From Selenomonas sp. AB3002 (GTDB lineage Bacteria; Bacillota; Negativicutes; Selenomonadales; Selenomonadaceae), in assembly GCF_000702545.1 (NCBI RefSeq), contig NZ_JNIO01000008.1:992001-1056000 (forward strand): 64,000 bases of DNA. The letters are read 5' to 3'. Below, in pieces: positions 32,385 to 41,127 of the stretch. Position numbers and translations under genes: made by a program. How positions within the stretch are numbered: the stretch's first letter is position 1; every line of letters begins with the position of its first letter. Below the pieces are notes generated by a model. The model was given only the letters and a program-made list of their open reading frames with translations. It was not told the DNA's origin and searched no databases.

Positions 32385-34301
32385 TTATTCATTCACGACG
32401 TTCAAATCTGCATCATCTTTGGAAACGACTAAACGGATAACCTGGTGGCGGGGCATTTCCCGCAAATCTGTTACACTTTCCGCCCTGTCCACAATGACGG
32501 GCAAATAAGTATTAAAATGCTTCGAAAGGACGTCGATAATTTCCAAACCTGCATTTATTTGCGCCGCAGTATTCGCTGATTTCCACTCGACTTTTACGCC
32601 CTTATCATTAGCTATTAAAGGCTCGCAACACTCAGCTAAACCGCCGTTAATTTGCTCTTTAAACAGCCTCCATCCGACTGTCTCGAAATGCTCCGAAACC
32701 TTCTCGGAAACGTACCGCATTTTTTCGCGGAAAAATGTTTCGCAAAGGTGGATGCCCTTGTCGTAATAATCCAGGTCGGCGGATGCCTGTTTCATTTCAC
32801 TTTGCAATTCTTCAATGCGCTGGCGGGCTGATTCCTGTGCTTTATGTCGTGCAAGATATTCCTGCACTTCCGCAATTTGAGCATCAATTTCGGAGGTGTC
32901 GGGCTTCGTGTCGCCCTGCTCCGCTTTTGCCTGTTCCAGCTTTGCCGAAAGTTCTTCAAGTCGCAATTTATTTTCTTTGTATTTTTCCGAATCTTCGTAG
33001 CTAGAATTGGGTTCGGAATTTACCAGCGCGAGCTTTTTGTTTTGCACCTCGGAAAGTTCTGCCTGTTTTAGTGTAAGCCGTTCCTGAAAAGAATCTGCTT
33101 TTTCTTTCTGTGCCGCGATGTTTTCTTTCGATACTTCTTTCCCCCTGGCATTGATTTCCGCTTTACGTTCTGCCAGTTTTTCCAGCCAATTTTCCCGAAG
33201 TTGGCGCACAGTATCAACAGGTAAAACCTGCCCGCACGTGGGACAAATTTCGCTTTTCGGATTCCATTTTTCCATCTTCAATGCGTCGAAATCTGCAAGG
33301 CATTTTTCGCGCTCGGATTCCATCTTTTTTAGCTGTTCACCCGCTTCGAATGCCTGGATTGAAAGGTGATTGATTTCTTTCTGGATTTCTGTTTCCTGCG
33401 CCCGATACGATTCAAGTCGTTCTTTGGTCGTATCAACGTGCTCCCTGTAATATGATTCACGGCCTTTTTCGATAGCAGTTCTGATGCCCGCCATCGCCGC
33501 TTCAATGCCTAATATGGTGGTATTTTTCGGCTGAATCTGCATCTGTGCTTTCTGTTCTTGCAACGCTTTCAGCACATTCGGCAATTCATCGAAATCAACA
33601 TTTTCGTCGGTCAATGTGCGGGATAATTCATCAATTCGGGCGGGAATTTCGTCGATTTTTTTATTTAAATCGCGCCGCTTAACCTTTGCCATCTGCAAAA
33701 ATTCTTCGGGCGTATACCGCCGACTATTCACGCCAGGGACGGGCAAATACTCTTTCAACGGGGCAATTCCCGAAAGATTTAAAATCTCGTCGTCCGAAAT
33801 ATCCCCGCAAATGTCTACAAGGATTTTTCTGCGCTCGTCCATGGGCAAATCTTCGGCAAAATACCCTGCCAACGACAGCATCATTATGCGCTTAGAATCG
33901 CCCCCACAGATGCCCGCAACACGGGAATCATATTCCTTTTTCTTTGCGGGGATTCCGTTTATTTCGTAGGTTGTTTCGTGCCCCGAAAAGGTTGCAGTTT
34001 GCGACCCGCGTTTTTTCTTCCAAATTTCGTGAAAATCTTTGCTGAGAGAAATTTCCTCGCCATCATCTGCAACGACGGTCATAGTTGCGACATGATTTAA
34101 TTTATGTGTACCCTCAGTTTTCGGGGAAAAGTCTTTTTCACCCGTAACGGAGGAATCCGCCAGCAGATTTATTATCGCATTTGCGACGGTGGTTTTCCCC
34201 GAGCCATTTCGCCCGTAAATCGTGACCTTGTTTCCGCTTAAATCCAGCTTTTTATCTTTCAAATTGCGGAAATTCGCAAGGGTTAAATATCTTATCTTCA
34301 T
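32385..34301 (-). CDS. SbcC/Rad50-like ATPase with zinc hook
   Basis: The ATG at 34301 (MKIRYLTLANFRNLKDKKL) follows GAGGAG and is preferred to an upstream ATG that reads into another gene. The 638-residue protein has Walker A GRNGSGKTTVANAI near residue 30 and long coiled coils with a CPTCGQ zinc hook near residue 345. The C-terminal part is shorter than in SbcC, and the signature and Walker B motifs are not clear to me. The operon with RecT and an MBL protein points to DNA end processing in phage recombination. Confidence 0.8.
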   Translation of the reverse strand: MKIRYLTLANFRNLKDKKLDLSGNKVTIYGRNGSGKTTVANAIINLLADSSVTGEKDFSPKTEGTHKLNHVATMTVVADDGEEISLSKDFHEIWKKKRGSQTATFSGHETTYEINGIPAKKKEYDSRVAGICGGDSKRIMMLSLAGYFAEDLPMDERRKILVDICGDISDDEILNLSGIAPLKEYLPVPGVNSRRYTPEEFLQMAKVKRRDLNKKIDEIPARIDELSRTLTDENVDFDELPNVLKALQEQKAQMQIQPKNTTILGIEAAMAGIRTAIEKGRESYYREHVDTTKERLESYRAQETEIQKEINHLSIQAFEAGEQLKKMESEREKCLADFDALKMEKWNPKSEICPTCGQVLPVDTVRQLRENWLEKLAERKAEINARGKEVSKENIAAQKEKADSFQERLTLKQAELSEVQNKKLALVNSEPNSSYEDSEKYKENKLRLEELSAKLEQAKAEQGDTKPDTSEIDAQIAEVQEYLARHKAQESARQRIEELQSEMKQASADLDYYDKGIHLCETFFREKMRYVSEKVSEHFETVGWRLFKEQINGGLAECCEPLIANDKGVKVEWKSANTAAQINAGLEIIDVLSKHFNTYLPVIVDRAESVTDLREMPRHQVIRLVVSKDDADLNVVNE

Positions 34302-34315
34302 CGCTGTGTATCTCC

Positions 34316-34486
34316 TCAAAATCCGCGCAATGCCATCACTTGCGCTGAAATATAAACGCCTATACTGACGCCTATTGCAATACCGAATACAATCGCAGTT
34401 CCGAACAGGGTTAAAGGCCATTTTTTGAGCAACGCCTTTATTTTGTCCACCCGCATGGTCGCCGCGTGTTCGATGCTGGTTGCCAT
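34316..34486 (-). CDS. Small single-TM phage protein, 56 aa
   Basis: The ORF starts MATSIEHAATMRVDKIKALL with GGAGGTGAG upstream. A membrane segment spans about residues 28-48 (FGTAIVFGIAIGVSIGVYI). Its stop lies 14 bases before the SbcC-like start. Function unknown. Confidence 0.6.
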   Translation of the reverse strand: MATSIEHAATMRVDKIKALLKKWPLTLFGTAIVFGIAIGVSIGVYISAQVMALRGF

Positions 34487-34497
34487 TGTCTCACCTC

Positions 34498-34587
34498 CTA
34501 ATCTGTCAGCAACATCATAAATTTAAGGACAACCGCCAGCCAAAGAGCATAAAAAAACGCTTTATATTCGATGCCATTTGTTCGCAT
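34498..34587 (-). CDS. Very small hydrophobic peptide, 29 aa
   Basis: An ATG with GGGGGAGG upstream begins MRTNGIEYKAFFYALWLAVV and ends KFMMLLTD. It is mostly one membrane segment. The excellent ribosome binding site and overlap with the preceding gene make it likely to be expressed, though so short a protein is uncertain. Confidence 0.45.
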   Translation of the reverse strand: MRTNGIEYKAFFYALWLAVVLKFMMLLTD

Positions 34588-34735
34588 TTTCCTCCCCCTT
34601 GATTTTTTGAAGTGCTATTTCTGCCCTGGTTTCGTTAAATCTTTGCACCGCCTTTTCGCTGAAATTCTCAATCGAAAAATTTATGCGGATGCCAGCAAAT
34701 GTGCCCGAATAGGTTTTACTGTTTTGATAGTCCAT
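34562..34735 (-). CDS. Small phage protein, 57 aa
   Basis: The ORF reads MDYQNSKTYSGTFAGIRINF and ends EENANKWHRI. Helical second half, no known motif. It starts one base after the stop of the antirepressor gene and overlaps the next gene by 26 bases. Function unknown. Confidence 0.5.
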   Translation of the reverse strand: MDYQNSKTYSGTFAGIRINFSIENFSEKAVQRFNETRAEIALQKIKGEENANKWHRI

Positions 34736-34736
34736 T

Positions 34737-35477
34737 TTAGTCCAAAAGCGTTAATACACTTTCGCCCCATTTAATCTGGTAGCCGCCATGTCCGTGCCTA
34801 GTGAAAGGAACAGCTTCGCCGTATGATTTCCCTTTTTCGGTCAATCGCCAATCTTTACCATCTTTTTCCTGTAAGCCACAATCTGCCAGCATCCGATTTA
34901 CTTCACGGGCTTTTACCCCGCCCAGCTTTACGCCTATCTCCGTAGCCGTCATATAGCTCGGGGATTCCTCTGAGGGCAGGAGCTTCCGTAGTGGGGTCAT
35001 ATTGATGTCATGGGATGCCTCAGTTAAATCAAGGGCGGTTGCAATCGCCAGCCCTGGTTTTACGCCAAACACTCTGGCGATTACTTCTGCCGTGTCTGCT
35101 ACATCCTGAACAGCCGACGCAATTATCCCTTTCGGGGCGGTTTGTTCCTGCTGTGCTGTATATTGCCCTGTCTTGCGGATTGTCGGCAACACCTCATCAA
35201 ATACCCAGGATTCAAATTTTTCGGCGGCAGGTAATTTTGAATGGGTCACAAGGCGGTACACATCCCCCTCGGGAATAACATTCATCATCTGTTCGCCGCC
35301 TTTTGTAAGGACGGGGCGTTTTACCCCTCCCTTGCAATGCAACTTCAAAGCGTGGCGCGGATACGCATAACCTAACGCAACAGCTATATCGTTCCCTACA
35401 AAATAAATTTTTCCGTCAATGTCAAGGATTCTTATTGCCCCGAAATCCGCATTGTTAAAAATCTGTACGTCGTTCAT
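34737..35477 (-). CDS. Phage antirepressor, BRO-N domain type
   Basis: The 246-residue protein starts MNDVQIFNNADFGAIRILD behind AAAGGG. Residues 1-110 form a BRO-N domain: GKIYFVGNDIAVALGYAYPR, then LVTHSKLPAAEKFESWVFDE and VLPTIRKTGQY. The C-terminal part (YMTATEIGVKLGGVKAREVN, WRLTEKGKSYGEAV) is a winged-helix-like KilA-type domain. Such proteins counter the repressor in temperate phages. It follows the Cro-like gene. Confidence 0.88.
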   Translation of the reverse strand: MNDVQIFNNADFGAIRILDIDGKIYFVGNDIAVALGYAYPRHALKLHCKGGVKRPVLTKGGEQMMNVIPEGDVYRLVTHSKLPAAEKFESWVFDEVLPTIRKTGQYTAQQEQTAPKGIIASAVQDVADTAEVIARVFGVKPGLAIATALDLTEASHDINMTPLRKLLPSEESPSYMTATEIGVKLGGVKAREVNRMLADCGLQEKDGKDWRLTEKGKSYGEAVPFTRHGHGGYQIKWGESVLTLLD

Positions 35478-35504
35478 TTAATTACCCTTTCTTACTAAGA
35501 AACG

Positions 35505-35726
35505 TTAACGACCGTCACAAAAAAAATACACGTGGATTTTCTCATGGGGGATGCTAAGGACGCTCGCCATGGTCAGTATTTCATCGTTTTTGAATGCAAT
35601 CTTTCCTGCCAATTTTTTCGCGAGCGTTACGGTAGATATCCCCACCTTTTTAGCAAATGCCTCCCTCGTGCCACATTTTTCGACAATCCTGCCGAGTAGC
35701 TTCGAATAATCAATCGTAGTGCTCAT
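35505..35726 (-). CDS. Cro-like transcriptional regulator
   Basis: A 73-residue helix-turn-helix protein starts MSTTIDYSKLLGRIVEKCGT and contains TREAFAKKVGISTVTLAKKL, the recognition core of the DUF739/Cro family. It is divergent from the CI-like repressor gene, the classical lysis-lysogeny switch layout. Start has GGAGGTG upstream. Confidence 0.9.
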   Translation of the reverse strand: MSTTIDYSKLLGRIVEKCGTREAFAKKVGISTVTLAKKLAGKIAFKNDEILTMASVLSIPHEKIHVYFFCDGR

Positions 35727-35738
35727 AATGTCACCTCC

Positions 35739-35794
35739 ATTTTGTATTAAGTTATATAAACAACAGGGTTAATCATAACATGATTTTGTATTAA
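35739..35794. promoter_or_regulatory. Operator candidates: repeated 12-mer and inverted repeat in switch region
   Basis: ATTTTGTATTAA occurs twice, at 35739-35750 and 35783-35794, 44 bases apart. An inverted repeat AATCAT-AAC-ATGATT lies at 35771-35785, overlapping the -10 box of the early promoter. These are the likely repressor or Cro binding sites. Confidence 0.55.
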
Positions 35795-35800
35795 TGTCAA
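35772..35800 (-). promoter_or_regulatory. Early promoter for Cro/antirepressor operon
   Basis: On the minus strand TTGACA (35795-35800) is separated by 17 bases from TATGAT (35772-35777). This is close to a perfect housekeeping-sigma promoter, pointing at the Cro-like gene. Confidence 0.8.
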
Positions 35801-35840
35801 TAAGATATGTTAGCAATTATGCAAGAAAACTAGGTTTTTC

Positions 35841-35869
35841 TTTAACTTTTATTTGCTTTATGTTAATAT
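35841..35869 (+). promoter_or_regulatory. Lysogenic promoter for the CI-like repressor
   Basis: On the plus strand TTTAAC (35841-35846) is separated by 17 bases from TAATAT (35864-35869), 23 bases upstream of the repressor ATG. The -35 is weak, as often with repressor-maintenance promoters. Confidence 0.5.
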
Positions 35870-35892
35870 AGTAGAAAAAGGAGGGATACGAA

Positions 35893-36474
35893 ATGAGCAC
35901 ATCATCTGAATCATCACAAGCCCCCATCGCCCAAAGGCTGGCGCAAGCCATGGCCGCCCGCGACATGACCGCGGCTGAGTTATCCAGGCTAACCAACATT
36001 TCCACCGCCGCGCTAAGTCATTACCTAAATAAACGCTACAAACCAAAGCAGGACAAACTTGACGCATTAGCTAAAGCTCTACGGGTAAATCCCGCATGGC
36101 TTCGGGGTTATAACGTAGACATGGAGGCAGATTCCCCTTTGCCAGATGCTCCGCCCCCGCTCCCCCTGGACAAAATTCCATCCCGTTCTGATGTATTGAC
36201 ATTTCTGGAATATCAACAATTAAAATTTGATAAATTGCTGGATTTAACGAAATCCATCGAATCCGCCATTCATCACAATACTGCTTTTGCGGAAAAATAT
36301 TTACGACTTACTCCGTTTAACCAGGAAATAATCAACACGACCATCGACACAATGCTAAAAACGCAACTGGCAACCAGCACCGAGGAAGATGCCCGCGCCA
36401 GCGCAAACGAAAAAGCCCGCCCTGGCACAGGCGAGCTTTACGAGGAGAGATACCCCAATGAAGAAGGAGGTTGA
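35893..36474 (+). CDS. CI-like phage repressor without peptidase domain
   Basis: This 193-residue protein (MSTSSESSQAPIAQRLAQA) follows AAGGAGGG. Its N-terminal HTH_3/XRE helix-turn-helix is AARDMTAAELSRLTNISTAA followed by LSHYLNKRYKPKQDKL. The C-terminal part (DKLLDLTKSIESAIH, LRLTPFNQEIINTTIDTML) is helical and Pro/Ala-linked, with no LexA-type Ser-Lys peptidase. So induction is probably not by RecA-driven self-cleavage and may depend on the antirepressor. Confidence 0.88.
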   Translation: MSTSSESSQAPIAQRLAQAMAARDMTAAELSRLTNISTAALSHYLNKRYKPKQDKLDALAKALRVNPAWLRGYNVDMEADSPLPDAPPPLPLDKIPSRSDVLTFLEYQQLKFDKLLDLTKSIESAIHHNTAFAEKYLRLTPFNQEIINTTIDTMLKTQLATSTEEDARASANEKARPGTGELYEERYPNEEGG

Positions 36475-36478
36475 AACG

Positions 36479-36577
36479 ATGAAGCTACCGAAAAAATGGA
36501 TAAAGGAAATGAGAAGGCACATCGCAAGAAGGGATGCTTTTATTTTAAAACCGCAAAAAATACTTATCAAGGGGTAA
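36479..36577 (+). CDS. Very small basic protein after the repressor, 32 aa
   Basis: ATG at 36479 has AAGGAGG 8 bases upstream and reads MKLPKKWIKEMRRHIARRD before ending PQKILIKG. It follows the repressor stop by 4 bases. It is highly basic. The ribosome binding site is strong, but so short a gene remains uncertain. Confidence 0.4.
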   Translation: MKLPKKWIKEMRRHIARRDAFILKPQKILIKG

Positions 36578-36581
36578 TAAT

Positions 36582-36618
36582 AAAAAGCCGCCCCGAAATT
36601 CAGCCAAAACAGGGCGGC
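36582..36618 (-). terminator. Hairpin with T-run on the minus strand
   Basis: GCCGCCC (36587-36593) and GGGCGGC (36612-36618) pair across 18 bases. On the minus strand the stem is followed by five T. It would stop transcripts entering from the host side over the integrase, or act as a weak end for the repressor transcript. Confidence 0.4.
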
Positions 36619-36906
36619 GCGTGTTGAGCAAATTAGCTTTGCCATGCTCCTTGCGACTAATTCCCGCGCAAACCATGGGTCGGAAACGCGGACGGAATCG
36701 CAAGGTTTCCGCCAGCCGTCTGGGGCTGTATAATCTGCGCCACGGTTTAACGCATTGACATTATTTTAAAGCAGGATGGCAGTATTTTACAAGGGGCAAT
36801 GCAACAAAAAAGCCGCCCGCAATCCCACGGACGACAATTTTGCACTATGCCGATAACACCATCACAGAGGCAATTAATATTATACCACAGGAGGAGGATG
36901 CACGCA
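36619..36906 (+). other. Gap upstream of integrase
   Basis: No gene with good support lies in this roughly 290-base stretch. A TTGACA (36757-36762) lacks a -10 box at normal distance, and a TATTAT near 36879 lacks a -35. A short basic repeat CCGCCCGCAATCCCACGGACG is the only other feature. The integrase promoter is therefore not obvious. Confidence 0.5.
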
Positions 36907-38388
36907 ATGAACGCGGCAATTTACGCCAGGGTCAGCACCGACAAGCAGGCGGAGCAGGGTTATTCTCTCGGCGCACAAATTGCGGATTGTACCGCAAAAG
37001 CCCGCTCGCTCGGTGCTACGCTCGTGCAGGAATTTATAGATGATGGATATTCGGGGGCGTATCTTGACCGCCCTGCATTAACATCTATGCGTGATGCAGT
37101 TCGCGCGAAAATGTTTGATTTTGTCGTGGTCTATGATATTGATAGACTGAGCCGAAATTTAAGCCATCAGCTTTTAATAACGGACGACATAGAATCAGCA
37201 GGGGCGCAATTGCATTTCGTTAATGCAGATTATAAAGCATCGGCGGAAGGGCGTTTATTTTACGCAATCCGCGGGGCTTTTGCGGGATATGAAAGGGAAA
37301 AAATTCGGGAACGGTCAATGCGGGGCAGGGTCGCAATGTTGAAACAAGGGAAAGTTATCGAGGATTCCCATGTTTACGGATACGATTTCGACAAAGAAAA
37401 TCACTGCTATATTATCAACGAATTGGAAGCCAGAAACATCCGTGAAATATTCCGCCTGTATCTCATGGGCTTCGGCGGTACATCTGCAATTGCCCGACAT
37501 TTTAACGCTAATATAGACAAATTTCCCCCGCCTAACCGACGTAAATGGGCGGTATCGACCATCCATGATATACTAAAAAGGGAAATGTATACGGGCAGAT
37601 TTTTTGCCCATAAAACGTATCATTTTCGGACGGGTTTAAAATCTGAAAGGCGGATTGAACGCCCGCCCGATGAATGGATTCCAATGCAATGCCCGCCGAT
37701 AATTTCGGACGAGGAGCATAAAAGGGCTGTTGAACTTTTGAGCAAAAATCGCACTTTTGACCTGCATCGGAAACGCACCCCGTTTTTATTTCAAGGTCTG
37801 CTATATTGCACACAATGCGGGCGAATGCTTAACGTGAGACGCAACGGAAAAAATGTCGCATATTATATGTGCATACACAACCAAAACGACGGCAATTTTG
37901 CATCTTGCGGGTCGCGGAATTTTCAGTGCGCCCCCACGGATGCCGCACTCTGGGAATTGCTTGAATCAATCTGCCAGTCGCCCGAAGCCGTGGAAAATTA
38001 TATCCGCAAGTCATTGCCGCCCCCTGCCCCTGGTGCTGGTGCAGAAGATGCCCGCCAGCAGGAACTATCCCGCATCCACCAGGAAAGGCAGTCTATTTTG
38101 CAATGGGTCGGGGACGGGCTTATAAGCCACGAAGATGCGACAGCCCGCCTAAAAGCGCTCAAGGCCGCCGAAAATCGCCTTGCAAGGGTGAATACCTGCA
38201 AACCCCTAGCGCCCGTCAGAACGGACGCTGGGGCGGTATATGAGGCCGTTCGCAATTGTCCTCCCACACCAGATGCAAAAAGGCAAATCGTTCGCCAGGT
38301 AATAGACCATATAAACATCATGCGCACGGATGCAGGGACAGGGCGCAAGCATTATCAATTCGACATCCAGATATTTTTCCGCAAGTAA
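36907..38388 (+). CDS. int: Large serine recombinase, prophage integrase
   Basis: The ATG at 36907 (MNAAIYARVSTDKQAEQGY) lies about 10 bases after AGGAGGAGG; an ATG at 36898 is too close. The 493-residue protein has the catalytic N-domain with Ser10 (ARVSTDKQ), then DRLSRNL, the Recombinase domain (PNRRKWAVSTIHDILKREMY), a zinc ribbon (CTQCGRML with two later Cys) and a C-terminal coiled coil. It integrates and excises phage DNA. It abuts the attachment junction. Confidence 0.95.
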   Translation: MNAAIYARVSTDKQAEQGYSLGAQIADCTAKARSLGATLVQEFIDDGYSGAYLDRPALTSMRDAVRAKMFDFVVVYDIDRLSRNLSHQLLITDDIESAGAQLHFVNADYKASAEGRLFYAIRGAFAGYEREKIRERSMRGRVAMLKQGKVIEDSHVYGYDFDKENHCYIINELEARNIREIFRLYLMGFGGTSAIARHFNANIDKFPPPNRRKWAVSTIHDILKREMYTGRFFAHKTYHFRTGLKSERRIERPPDEWIPMQCPPIISDEEHKRAVELLSKNRTFDLHRKRTPFLFQGLLYCTQCGRMLNVRRNGKNVAYYMCIHNQNDGNFASCGSRNFQCAPTDAALWELLESICQSPEAVENYIRKSLPPPAPGAGAEDARQQELSRIHQERQSILQWVGDGLISHEDATARLKALKAAENRLARVNTCKPLAPVRTDAGAVYEAVRNCPPTPDAKRQIVRQVIDHINIMRTDAGTGRKHYQFDIQIFFRK

Positions 38389-38419
38389 AAAAGGCCACCT
38401 TTTTTCGGTGGCCTTTTTT
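38387..38419 (+). terminator. Integrase terminator, two-way
   Basis: GGCCACC (38393-38399) pairs with GGTGGCC (38407-38413) and is followed by six T on the plus strand; six A before it give six T on the minus strand too. It ends integrase transcription and blocks reading from the interrupted host gene. Confidence 0.9.
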
Positions 38420-38429
38420 GTAGTTGCAG

Positions 38430-38450
38430 TATATGCCCTGTATTCACGGG
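38430..38450. other. Prophage attachment junction (attL or attR)
   Basis: The host ATPase frame on the minus strand keeps family sequence to G180 (38436) and then changes to unrelated residues read from phage DNA. The crossover core must lie near these bases. The second junction is outside the window, so the core dinucleotide cannot be fixed. Confidence 0.75.
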
Positions 38451-38975
38451 CCCCGACAAAATTACCAGCCCCGAAGGCTTTTCAATGATGCTTCGGAAAA
38501 GCTCCATGTTTTTCCCGCTGAAGCCAAGTTCATCTATATCCAGGATGCCCTTTTCCACATTCATGAAGCGCAGCACCATCAGCTCCCCATGGATGGCCGG
38601 CAGCACGGATACGCGAATATCTATCTGCCGCCCTCCGCTGGCAAAGACGATATGGCCGTCCTGGGGGCACTGATGCCTGGCTGTGTCCATGCCGGCCATC
38701 ACTTTCAGGCGGGCGGTGAGGACGATTTCCAGTTCCTTGGGCAGGATGTTATCTTCAGGCTGCAAGAGGCCGTCTATCCTGTATCTGACTCTCAGCCAGT
38801 CTTCCTGCGGCTCCAGGTGAAGATCGCTGGCCCTGCGCTCAATGGCCCGTTCCAAGAGAACGTCTGCCAGTCTCACTACCGGGGAGTTTTCTCCCCCCTG
38901 CTGCTCAAGGCCCCGGCGGGCTTCTACGGCAGCACGGCTGATGAGGATTTTGAAAGCTGTCTCGTCTATGGGCAT
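38436..38975 (-). pseudogene. GspE/PilB/ComGA-type ATPase, interrupted by the prophage
   Basis: The frame starts MPIDETAFKILISRAAVEAR behind AAGGAGG. It carries VVRLADVLLERAIERRASDL, RYRIDGLLQP, KVMAGMDTARHQCPQDGHIV and ILDIDELGFSGKNMELF, the N-terminal part of a GspE-type traffic ATPase. At GLVILSGPVNTG the family continues GKTTT-like, but here the reading frame runs into phage DNA and stops at 38355. Walker A Lys/Thr, Walker B and all later motifs are lost. The rest of the gene should lie past the other prophage end. The N-terminus is short, as in ComGA-like proteins. Confidence 0.88.
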
Positions 38976-39038
38976 GATTGCCGCCTCCTTTTTACAAACT
39001 CAATTCTTTGCCAAAAGGACAACTCCTGCCAGAAAAGC

Positions 39039-39063
39039 AAAAAGAGAGGCGTGCGCCTCTCTC
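39039..39063 (-). terminator. Terminator of the pcrA-ligA transcript
   Basis: On the minus strand the self-complementary GAGAGGCG-CA-CGCCTCTC stem (39044-39061) is followed by five T (39039-39043), 20 bases after the ligA stop. Confidence 0.85.
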
Positions 39064-39083
39064 TGGATAAATCAGTCATTGAG

Positions 39084-41123
<2,040 letters not shown>

Positions 41124-41127
41124 CTAA

